From Lumbricus terrestris (Eukaryota; Annelida; Clitellata; Crassiclitellata; Lumbricidae), in the NCBI GenBank assembly GCA_949752735.1, contig OX457044.1:12821294-12885293 (forward strand): 64,000 nucleotides of DNA, given 5' to 3'. This document shows, piece by piece, positions 37,901 through 49,900 of this stretch. A model generated the notes under the pieces. It did no database searches. It was not told the origin of the DNA and saw nothing but the letters and a program-made list of their open reading frames with translations. The translations under genes were made by a program, and so were the position numbers. Every line of letters starts with the position of its first letter. Position 1 is the first letter of the stretch.

Positions 37901-40900
37901 ATTAATTATTGACATTTTTGAATTTTTCCCGCGGCACACTTGCAGAATTCTTGCGGCACACTAGTGTGCCGCGGCACACAGGTTGGGAATCACTGGTCTA
38001 AACTGACTGTTGTTTAGTCAACATGCCAGTATAATGATTTCATCCATGATGTATGGAACCAAGTACTTACCGTTTCAAGATAGAGTCACACAAACAAGTC
38101 ATTAATTTTAACAACGCAAAAACTATCATAAAACCACAACAGACAACAAATGTTGTAGTTCTTTCATTTTATTTAAGCCCACAAAGTTAAATATATAAAA
38201 GAAAACAAATTGCATAAAGTATTTGCTAATACTTGTGACGTGATTACGGCCGTAAAATAAAATAGTATGAGAAATTACTCATGCTATTGATAGTTTATTT
38301 TTTCTCTTTCTTTTGAAGAGTTTTTTTCTTTCCTGTGTTTTTTCCTGTTGTGATTGCTTCTGTTCCTATAAATTGTCTTTTGTTTCTTGTTTCATAGTTA
38401 AGTAAATTTGATGCATTCTAATGTTCCCTACAGGTTTACTACTCACTGTTCATTGTCTTATTGTAATTCTCAATGGTATTTAGGCCCCTACCTAGCGGGA
38501 CTTGTCCCTTTTGGTGTGCCTATTGCTCCCACGCTGTTATTCTGCCTACTCTTCATGTGAATTTTGCTTAATTCTGATTATGTTTACTTAGTTACATTCA
38601 TTCATTCATTCATTCATTCGGACATTTATATAGCGCTCCTTCAAGAAAAACTACTCAGAAGCGCTCCCAACTCCAGCGCGCGCAAAAAGAACAGTTTTAA
38701 GTTTAGTAAGGAAGGATCCTGGTAGAGTCCCAGGGTGTAGGCGTAGCTCAAAAGGAAGGCCATTCCAGACCACTGGTCCAACCACAGAAAAGGCTCGATC
38801 CTTCATGGTAGTAGTACGAGCAAAAGGAACTAAGAGGACTCCCCTATCAGCAGAGCGTAGCTGACGACGTCCTTGGATACCCAATGTAGAGCTGCATAGC
38901 TCACGGAGGTAAGTTGTTTGTTATATGATTGAAATGGGATCAATAAAAAATGTCTAATGTCTTTGGCATTGTGTCCTACCCTGGAATCCACGTGTGAGTG
39001 TGACCTGTTTAGCGGAGCAACGAATGTACGGACTTTACAAAAAGTATTCCATTATGACGTCACAGCGACGTATAGAAAGGAGCGACGTGTAGTCCAAAAA
39101 ATATGGAATTAGACAATTAGAATATTAAATTTAGAATCTATACTTCCATAGTGATAGTCAGTTATACAGTCAGATAATTGTGACAAACATTTTAAAAATA
39201 GTAATCATTGTAAAGTGTGCCACGAAAATTTTCATTCTTTCTTAGTGTGTCACAAGCCGAAAGGGTTGGAAATCAATGTCCTAGAGCCTCTGTACTGGGA
39301 TTACACTTATCTCTGGCGACAAATATATCAGTAATAATAAGGTTATTTATTGATTAATCGAAGTTAAATTATGGAGATTAATCGATTAATACTGAACAGC
39401 ATGTGCTTATCATCTTTTTTGTCTGCACAGCGAGGTACTACACAGAATAATGTCTTCTCAATAGTTGGCCTCTTACTCTGTAATGTGATCCAAGGTCCAC
39501 TTCTTTATGCTCATTTCAATACTGTCCTTTTGAGCAGTTTCTTTCTAGAATTGCACATATTAGAAAGATCAAAATCACTGGACATATAATATATATCTAG
39601 AATACTTGTATTAACTTCATCAATGCTTCATCAACTGTTGAAGTAGGTCTAGAGTACTTGGGTAAGTAACAGTCTCAACTCCAGCCCTAATGCCAAGTAG
39701 TACTATGAATCACTTGCAAATTTTTTGGTGTATGATATTTCAGCAATGTCAGCTTCGTAATGCCCAGACTACTTGTGATGTGATAATGAAGCTTAAAAAT
39801 TAATTTGAATGCAGTTTGTCTGCTCATTTCAGTTTTGTTTGCTTTAACCCTTTAACAATCGGGTAGGGATTAGTTTTTTATGCATTTTGGTGCATGCTTA
39901 AAATCTTCCAAAGTGTTAAAATCTTTGCTATTCTCCTGTATATTGAACGATAAGTTCTTCTTTTTAGAAGACATGTCTTGAGTCGTAGAAGAATTCTACC
40001 ACTGCCGATATGGAAAGCTAATCCAGAAACTGATTCAGATGCGCTCTTTCCTAAAGAAACTGTAAGTAAAATACAGCGGTGACTGACTAACTGAATCTCT
40101 GATTTGTTGCTATGAAAGCCTTGTTTTGCTATCATTCTCCTGACTATTTCATGCACATTGTAGCCTCCAAATCATCGTAGAAGGAATACAGGTGGAAGAA
40201 ATGGAAAGTTTTTCACTTTCCTGGGAATCAACACAACTTACGGCGTTGATTAGGTTGCAAAAGTGAAATGAAGCGAAGAATAGCCAAGGGAATGGTGATG
40301 CTGAAAGCAATGCACGTCATCTGGAAGAGTAGTGTAATCAGTATAAAAACACAAATGGGAATACTGTAAACGTGTGCGGTTAGCAGCGTGATGTCTGGTT
40401 GCGAAACTTGGGTAGAATTACAAAGTAGGGTGTTAATATTTTAGATGAAATGCTGTAGAAAAATTCTGAGGATAGAGCGAACTCAGAAGATCAGCAACAA
40501 TGAGGTGTACAGAAGAGTGGAAATATAATAACTTTCTTTTGTTCTTCATCGGTTCCTACTCTTTGTCTTCATCGTTCCTTTCATTTTTATCCTCATCCTT
40601 CTCCTGCTGCTCCATCTTCACCTTATGCTCCTCATCCATCTCATCCCTGTCCTCATCCTCCTCCTCACTCTCTTCCTCATCATCCATATCCTCCTCATCC
40701 ATCTCCTCATCCTCCTCCCTTATTCTCATCCTTCTCCTCATCCTCCTTCCCCTCATTCTTCTTCCTCCTCCTCTTTATCCTCCTCATCCTTCTCATCCTC
40801 CTTCCCCTCATTCTTCTTCCTCCTCCTCCTTATCCTCCTCATCCTTCTCCTCTCCTCCTTCCCCTCATTCTTCTTCCTCCTCTTCCTTATCCTCCTCATC

Positions 40901-43900
40901 CATCTCATCCTCCTTCCCCTCATTCTTCTTCCTCCTCCTTATCCTCCTCATCCTTCTCCTCATCCTCCTTTCCCTCATTCTTCTTCCTCCTCCTCCTTAT
41001 CCTCCTCATCCATCTCCTCATCCTCCTTCCCCTCATTCTTCTTCCTCCTCCTCCTTATCCTCCTCCTCCTTCCCCTCATTCTTCTTCCTCCTCCTCCTTA
41101 TCCTCCTCATCCATCTCCTCATCCTCCTTCCCCTCATTCTTCTTCCTCCTCCTCCTTATCCTCCTCATCCTTCTCCTCATCCTCCTTCCCCTCATTCTTC
41201 TTCTTCCTCCTCCTTATCCTCCTCATCCATCTCCTCATCCTCCTTCCCCTCATTCTTCTTCCTCCTCCTTATCCTCCTCATCCATCTCATCCTCCTTCCC
41301 CTCATTCTTCTTCTTCCTCCTCCTTATCCTCCTCATCCTTCTCATCCTCCTTTCCCTCATTCTTCTTCCTCCTCCTCCTTATCCTCCTCATCCATCTCAT
41401 CCTCCTTCCCCTCATTCTTCTTCTTCCTCCTCCTTATCCTCCTCATCCATCTCATCCTCCTTTCCCTCATTCTTCTTCTTCCTCCTCCTTATCCTCCTCA
41501 TCCATCTCCTCCTCCTCCTCCCTTATCCTCATCCTTCTCCTCATTCTCCTTTCCCTCATTCTTCTTCCTCCTCCTCCTTATCCTCCTCATCCATCTCATC
41601 CTCCTTCCCCTCATTCTTCTTCTTCCTCCTCCTTATCCTCCTCATCCTTCTCCTCATCCTCCTTTCCCTCATTCTTCTTCCTCCTCCTCCTTATCCTCCT
41701 CATCCATCTCATCCTCCTTCCCCTCATTCTTCTTCTTCCTCCTCCTTATCCTCCTCATCCATCTCATCCTCCTTCCCCTCATTCTTCTTCTTCCTCCTCC
41801 TTATCCTCCTCATCCTTCTCCTCATCCTCCTTCCCCTCATTCTTCTTCCTCCTCCTCCTTATCCTCCTCATCCTTCTCCTCATCCTCCTTCCCCTCATTC
41901 TTCTTCCTCCTCCTCCTTATCCTCCTCATCCATCTCATCCTCCTCTCCCTCATTCTTCTTCTTCCTCCTCCTTATCCTCCTCATCCTTCTCCTCATCCTC
42001 CTTTCCCTCATTCTTCTTCCTCCTCCTCCTTATCCTCCTCATCCATCTCATCCTCCTTTCCCTCATTCTTCTTTTTCCTCCTCCTTATCCTCCTCATCCA
42101 TCTCATCCTCCTTCCCCTCATTCTTCTTCTTCCTCCTCCTTATCCTCCTCATCCTTCTCCTCATCCTCCTTCCCCTCATTCTTCTTCCTCCTCCTCCTTA
42201 TCCTCCTCATCCTTCTCCTCATCCTCCTTCCCCTCATTCTTCTTCCTCCTCCTCCTTATCCTCCTCATCCATCTCATCCTCCTTCCCCTCATTCTTCTTC
42301 TTCCTCCTCCTTATCCTCCTCATCCTTCTCCTCATCCTCCTTTCCCTCATTCTTCTTCCTCCTCCTCCTTATCCTCCTCATCCATCTCCTCATCCTCCTT
42401 CCCCTCATTCTTCTTCCTCCTCCTCCTTATCCTCCTCATCCTTCTCCTCATCCTCCTTCCCCTCATTCTTCTTCCTCCTCCTCCTTATCCTCCTCATCCA
42501 TCTCCTCATCTTCCTTCCCCTCATTCTTCTTCCTCCTCCTCCTTATCCTCCTCATCCTTCTCCTCATCCTCCTTCCCCTCATTCTTCTTCCTCCTCCTCC
42601 TTATCCTCCTCATCCATCTCCTCATCCTCCTTCCCCTCATTCTTCTTCCTCCTCCTCCTTATCCTCCTCATCCATCTCATCCTCCTTCCCCTCATTCTTC
42701 TTCTTCCTCCTCCTTATCCTCCTCATCCTTCTCCTCATCCTCCTTTCCCTCATTCTTCTTCCTCCTCCTTTTATCCTCCTCATCCATCTCCTCATCCTCC
42801 TCCCTTATCCTCATCCTTCTCCTCATTCTCCTTTCCCTCATTCTTCTTCCTCCTCCTCCTTATCCTCCTCATCCATCTCATCCTCCTTCCCCTCATTCTT
42901 CTTCTTCCTCCTCCTTATCCTCCTCATCCTTCTCCTCATCCTCCTTTCCCTCATTCTTCTTCCTCCTCCTCCTTATACTCCTCATCCATCTCATCCTCCT
43001 TCCCCTCATTCTTCTTCTTCCTCCTCCTTATCCTCCTCATCCATCTCATCCTCCTTCCCCTCATTCTTCTTCTTCCTCCTCCTTATCCTCCTCATCCTTC
43101 TCCTCATCCTCTTTCCCCTCATTCTTCTTCCTCCTCCTCCTTATCCTCCTCATCCTTCTCCTCATCCTCCTTCCCCTCATTCTTCTTCCTCCTCCTCCTT
43201 ATCCTCCTCATCCATCTCATCCTCCTTCACCTCATTCTTCTTCTTCCTCCTCCTTATCCTCCTCATCCATCTCCTCATCCTCCTTCCCCTCATTCTTCTT
43301 CCTCCTCCTCCTTATCCTCCTCATCCTTCTCCTCATCCTCCTTCCCCTCATTCTTCCTCCTCCTCCTCCTTATCCTCCTCATCCATCTCCTCATCCTCCT
43401 TCCCATCATTCTTCTTCCTCCTCCTCCTTATCCTCCTCATCCATCTCATCCTCCTTCCCCTCATTCTTCTTCTTCCTCCTCCTTATCCTCCTCATCCTTC
43501 TCCTCATCCTCCTTTCCCTCATTCTTCTTCCTCCTCCTCCTTATCCTCCTCATCCATCTCATCCTCCTTCCCCTCATTCTTCTTCTTCCTCCTCCTTATC
43601 CTCCTCATCCATCTCATCCTCCTTTCCCTCATTCTTCTTCCTCCTCCTCCTTATCCTCCTCATCCATCTCCTCATCCTCCTTCCCCTCATTCTTCTTCCT
43701 CCTCCTCCTTATCCTCCTCATCCTTCTCCTCATCCTCCTTCCCCTCATTCTTCTTCCTCCTCCTCCTTATCCTCCTCATCCATCTCATCCTCCTTCCCCT
43801 CATTCTTCTTCCTCCTCCTCCTTATCCTCCTCATCCATCTCCTCATCCTCCTTTCCCTCATTCTTCTTCTTCCTCCTCCTTATCCTCCTCATCCATCTCC

Positions 43901-46900
43901 TCATCCTCCTCCCTTATCCTCATCCTTCTCCTCATTCTCCTTTCCCTCATTCTTCTTCCTCCTCCTCCTTATCCTCCTCATCCATCTCATCCTCCTTCCC
44001 CTCATTCTTCTTCCTCCTCCTCCTTATCCTCCTCATCCATCTCCTCATCCTCCTTCCCCTCATTCTTCTTCCTCCTCCTCCTTATCCTCCTCATCCATCT
44101 CATCCTCCTTCCCCTCATTCTTCTTCTTCCTCCTCCTTATCCTCCTCATCCTTCTCCTCATCCTCCTTTCCCTCATTCTTCTTCCTCCTCCTCCTTATCC
44201 TCCTCATCCATCTCATCCTCCTTCCCCTCATTCTTCTTCTTCCTCCTCCTTATCCTCCTCATCCATCTCATCCTCCTTCCCCTCATTCTTCTTCCTCCTC
44301 CTCCTTATCCTCCTCATCCATCTCCTCATCCTCCTTCCCCTCATTCTTCTTCCTCCTCCTCCTTATCCTCCTCATCCATCTCATCCTCCTTCCCCTCATT
44401 CTTCTTCTTCCTCCTCCTTATCCTCCTCATCCTTCTCCTCATCCTCCTTTCCCTCATTCTTCTTCCTCCTCCTCCTTATCCTCCTCATCCATCTCATCCT
44501 CCTTCCCCTCATTCTTCTTCTTCCTCCTCCTTATCCTCCTCATCCATCTCATCCTTCTTCCCCTCATTCTTCTTCCTCCTCCTCCTTATCCTCCTCATCC
44601 ATCTCATCCTCCTTCCCCTCATTCTTCTTCCTCCTCCTCCTTATCCTCCTCATCCATCTCCTCATCCTCCTTCCCCTCATTCTTCTTCCTCCTCCTCCTT
44701 ATCCTCCTCATCCATCTCATCCTCCTTCCCCTCATTCTTCTTCTTCCTCCTCCTTATCCTCCTCATCCTTCTCCTCATCCTCCTTTCCCTCATTCTTCCT
44801 CCTCCTCCCTTCTCCTTATCCTCCTCATCCTTCTTATCATCCTCCTCCTCTTCCTCATCCATCTTCTCCTCATCCTCCTCATCATCCTCATCCTCTTCCT
44901 CCTTCTTCTCATTTTCCTCCTCATCCTCCACCTCATCCTTCTCCTCATCCTCCTCATCCTCCTCATCATCCTCATCCTCTTCCTCCTTCTCATTTTCCTC
45001 CTCATCCTTCTCCTCATCCTCATCATCCTCATCCTCTTCCTCCTTCTTCTCATTTTCCTCCTCATCCTCCACCTCATCCTTCTTCTCATCCTCCTCATCC
45101 TCTTTATTCTCATCATCATCCATCTCCTTCTCATCCATTCTCCCCTCCTCCACCTCATCCTTGTCATCCTTCTCCTCATCCTCCTTATCCTCTTTCTCCT
45201 CATCTTCCTACACCTTTTTCTCCTTCTCATCTTTCTTTTTCTTTTCTTCCTCCTCATTCATCTCATCCTTCCTCTCCTTGTCCTCCTCCTCTTCCTTTTC
45301 AACCTTCTCATCCTTTATCCTCGTCCTCCTTCTCTTCTTCCTCACCTTTCTCCTCATCCTCTTTCTCATCTTTCTCCTATTCCTTTTCTTCATCCTTATC
45401 TTTCTTCTTCTCCTTCTTCTCCCTTACTCTCATCCATCTCCTCCTCATCCTTCTCATCATTCTGATCCTTCTCTTCCTCCTCATCCTCCTCATCATCATC
45501 CTTCTCCTCCTCATCCTCCTCTTCCATCTTCTCCTCCTTTTCCTCTTCCTCCTTCTTTTCTTCTTCTCTTCCTCCATTTCATCCTCCTTCTCCTCCGGCT
45601 CCCTCCCTTTCGGCTTCATTATCAACATCCAATGTATCTTCATTTATTAAAATGAAAATCTCCACTTCTCTCTTTCTTGAGCTTTGTGTGTAGCCTCTTG
45701 GTTTTTCCATACAAGAGGCTACACACAAAGCTCAAGAAAGAGAAAAGTGGAGATTTTCCATAGCTGGGCGGCTGTCACGTGCGAAAGCATCGTCAAAGCC
45801 ATAAGTCAAGTAAGTCAACAAGTCTCCTCCGGCTCCCTCCCTTTCGGCTTCATTATCAACATCCAATGTATCTTCATTTGTTAAAACCTGAGTGACGAAT
45901 TGTAATCAGTGACAGATGACAATAGAGATAAATAATAATTAACATAAAAATGAGAGTTGGCTACAAGTTATCGTCTATATAGTAACCTAGGTATATGGTT
46001 TAGTGTCATCTTTATCATTATTATGTACTAGCTGAGGTACCCGGCATTGCCCGTGAAATTTAGGATTCGACCCGCTCTCGGCCTCAACCCCACCACACCA
46101 CGCCCCACCCCTTCAACCCCCACCCCACAACACCCCCACAGCACTCCGACCTCCACTGGTACGCCACCCGTGAAATTAGGTTTTTCGGGAAAAATTCCCC
46201 TCTGAACCTCACCCCCACCCAGCCCTCCCCCACCCTCACCCCACCACACCGACCCATCCCTACCTTCGCCTCCCCACCCCACCATTTCCCACCCCACAAC
46301 GCCCCGCCGCACTCCGACCTCCACAGGAACGCCACCCATGAAATTAGGGTTTTCGGAAAAAATTCCCCCTCACTCCACCCCTCACCCCTCCCCACCCAAC
46401 CCTCCCCCCAACCCCACCCTCTCCCCCACCTCATACCACCACACCGACCTGCACCAGTACGCCACCCGTGAAATTAGGATTTTCGTGAAAAATACATCAC
46501 TTGCGCTCGCCATTTATATAATGACTATGCAAGCGTTTAAAAAGGTGTTTAAGAAACTGCCGTCTCAATGTTCTCGACCCCCACCCTGGCCCTCTTGGTG
46601 GTAGAGATTCGCCAACCACTGATCCGGGTGGTTCTGATGGCCCTCTATCTAGCTAAAAAAAATCATATAAATGGCTGCGGTTTTTTTTAAATGGGGGTTT
46701 CGCCCACCACCCTGACCCCCATGGTGGTAGAGAATCGCCAACCCCTCGACTTTGTGTCTCCTGCCGAGACCTATACGGTAGTGAAGGTTTGGAGTGAAAT
46801 GCTCAAAAACTGGGGAAATGCATCCCGAACAAACAGACAGACAGACACACAGAATCTTCTCTTTATTTATATAGATATTCGTGTAATTGAAAGTCAGACA

Positions 46901-49900
46901 ATTCCTGGTGACAAACCGCAGCAGCCATAAACAGGCACCAATCTGTTAGAGCAGGGGTGTCAAACCTTTTTTAGTGGCGGGCCAGTGTGAGCATCTTCCA
47001 AGCAGTGGCGGGCCAGTGTGAACATCTTAAAATAAGTGGCGGGCCAGGGTGTCAAAGCTCCTGAGCAAAATTGGGTGGTGATCTGATCCAAATATCGCGA
47101 AAATATTTTGATTCAATGTCCACTTTTCGCTTCTTATTAAATTTTGACAACATTTTAAATAAAATTATATATATAAGACATATTTGTTTCGTAACTTTCA
47201 AAATTTTGTTAACAGACAACCAATCGCGAAACCATAGATACACAGTCTACACAGAGCTGTGCGTCTGAGCAAAAGTTACTCCAGTAAGAAAAAACCTCCA
47301 TGCAGAATCTATTGGCGCTGACTGTAAAATATAAAAATTTGAACTTTTATCCTCTAATTTTGTAATCTTTAGGGAAGGCTCTGCGGGCCAGAAAAAAATC
47401 GTCGGCGGGCCAGAAATGGCCCGCGGGCCAGCTCTTTGACACCCCTGTGTTAGAGGAAAAGGTTTCTTGAGTAACCATTATGTCCTGCTAAAGAAATACT
47501 CAGAAGGATAAATGCCGATTTTATACTCCTGCCAAGATGATCATGGTAAAGGATGATGAATGTTGTAATATGCGCATAGACTAGTTCAATGCTGCAGCCC
47601 TACAGCGAAACTCTTGGATGACGCGGTTTTTATTGTAAAGTTTATTGTAAGTTTACTCATATACCTTTCATGGCGGCCTTAAAACCCTCCTTTGCAACCA
47701 GGTTTGGGAACACTCCTGAGTAGTTAACTTGAAGTTTTGCTACATAGATTTTGGCAAACGTTTAGCCTTTTCTATTGTGGGTCCCACTATCTGGAATGGC
47801 CTCCCACTAACCTTGCGAATTACGCCTAGACTAAATTCACCTGCTTTTTATAAGTTGCTCAAATCTTATTTTTCTAGCTGTGGCTGGGCTGGTAGCACCT
47901 CTGAGTAGGTTTCTTGAAGAGGCGCTATATAAATTATCGAAATTAACTAAATTAATTAATTAATTAATCTCCAAAGAGAATGATATGAGTGGTTTGTAGT
48001 GTTGCATGAAGTCAGCTGCGTTTAGTTATTTCGTTATCTTACCCCTCAAGAAGATCGTGTTATCTTCCAGAACTCTTGGTTTCTCTTTGCCTCAACTCGA
48101 CTTGCAACATTTCTATAGTGTCCAATTTGCGTATTTATCCATGATGGAATTAAATTTAGTTTTAGCGTGAAGCAATCGATCATAACATAAACACTGAAAG
48201 CAAAACCGACAACAGATCTGCCTAGCCCTAGACGACCATGACGGTGCAGAGTGGCACCACCTATTTTCCTTAAAGGAACTGCTCACAGAGTCCCCTATTG
48301 GAAAAGACGAATCTTAGGAAACTCTTCTCTTTTCATGCAGTCATGTAGGCCAAGACAATTTGCAAAGAGCTTTCAAGCATACAAAAGCTACAGCACAATG
48401 ACCAGTAAATGACTCCTAAATCTATTCTAGAAATTGTCCAAAATTCATAGGTGTAAAATAATACATGCACAAACTGGCTGCATGCAACTGGCTATGAAAA
48501 TGTTCTGGATTCATCCAATGCACATGAGCAGATGACCACCACTTGTACCTAGCAAAAAATTACAACTAAATGCTAAGTCCGTTTACTGCGGACGCATTCC
48601 TGGAGCGGCATACAGCTAAAATCTCAGCCATACATGATGCTACCTCAGCTTCAGCTTCACTAGAATTATCTGTCACTGATCACCGTCTATCTACCTTAAA
48701 TGAGGTCACTGCACTAGGTTTGCGAAAGCTAATTCTAGCATCTGCGCTGAAAACGTGCGAATTGGATATTGTCCCAACATTTATCATTCAAGAACTCATA
48801 GACGACTTTCTGCCCTTCCTCACTACGTTCTGCAACGGTCTATCCAGGAAACCCATCTTCCATCTTCTCAAAAACAGTCAATCCTGCTTCCTTTTCTCAA
48901 ACGAGATGGTCTGGACCAATTGATCCAGCCAAGCACAGGCCAATTGCCAATGTTACATTCTTGTTTAAAATTTTAGAACGCATTGTTGCAAACCAATTAA
49001 TTTCTTATTTAGACATGCGCAGGTTTCTGTCTTCATTCAGCAATCTGGTTTCCATAGAAATCATTCTACCGAAACTCTTAGTTCGTCTATTGTCTGATTT
49101 CTATGGCGCCCATAGACCGTGGTCAGGTCACACTTTTAGCTCTATTTGATGTTAGTGCCGCTTTTGATGCAGTTGACCATCTTGCTCCAACGTCTCTCTA
49201 TTTCCTTTGTCTTGACTGGTGCTCCTTCAGAATGGCTTCGCTCTTTTCTATCTGGGCACACAAACTGTGTGGTTTTGGGTGCCTCTAGGTCATGTTGGGT
49301 CTCAGCCCCTTTTGGTGTGCCACAGGGTTCAGTGTTTGGTCATTTACTGTGCGTCCTCTATACAGCTGGTATTAGTTCCTTGTTGTCTACATGTGGCCTC
49401 CTGCACCAACTCTATGCTGATGACGTGCAGGCCTATGCTCACTGCTTTGCCGTTGATGCATTGTCCACTCTGTCTTTAATGTCCAATGCCATTGATGCTC
49501 TCTCATCATGGATGGCTCTAATCGTTTGCTGCTAAATACCTCTAAAACTCAGTTCATCTGGTTTGGTACTCGCAGGCGTCCATTTTCTGCATTTAATAAC
49601 AGCAACTTTTCCCTGATATCTCGTTCTCTCTCACATTGCGAGACCTTGGCATTACTTTGGATCAAGAGCTCAATTTCTCAAAGCATATCAATTTGGTCAC
49701 TCGTAGTTGCTATTACCAGCTTCATCAACTCCGAGTTGTCTCAAGATCCCTATCTCATAGTGCTACTATGACTCTTGTGCATGCTTTTGTCACCAGTAGA
49801 ATTGATCACTGCAGTTCGGTACTTGTGGGTCTGCCACTTGGACTAATTGGGCGCCTTGAATATGAGTTCTTCGTTCGGCTGCTCGCATTCCTAAATATGC

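Larger units (their letters stand above)
32269..39278. mobile_element. 7-kb hAT element nest, 8-bp target duplication TCCTAGAG
   Basis: TCCTAGAG at 32261-32268 and 39279-39286 flank ends CAGTGACTCCCAGCC and, reversed, CATTGATTTCCAACC, which are hAT-type tips. Inside each end are GTGTGCC/GGCACACTAGTGTGCC blocks shared with the nested hAT at 37174-37995 in opposite orientation. The present length results from later insertions: an inverted-repeat element, a LINE, that second hAT and an L2. Confidence 0.85.

Noticed and set aside
44677..45643. Minus-strand frames rich in Glu, Asp, Lys, Arg and Met
   Set aside because: Complement of the same low-complexity tract; no globular or known domain.
40500..45655. 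Two overlapping open frames of about 1,700 codons encoding Ser/Pro/Leu/His-rich proteins
   Set aside because: They arise because a C/T tract with A only before T or C cannot form stop codons. Units shift the frame each time, several frames are open at once, and the region lies within an SGF29 intron.
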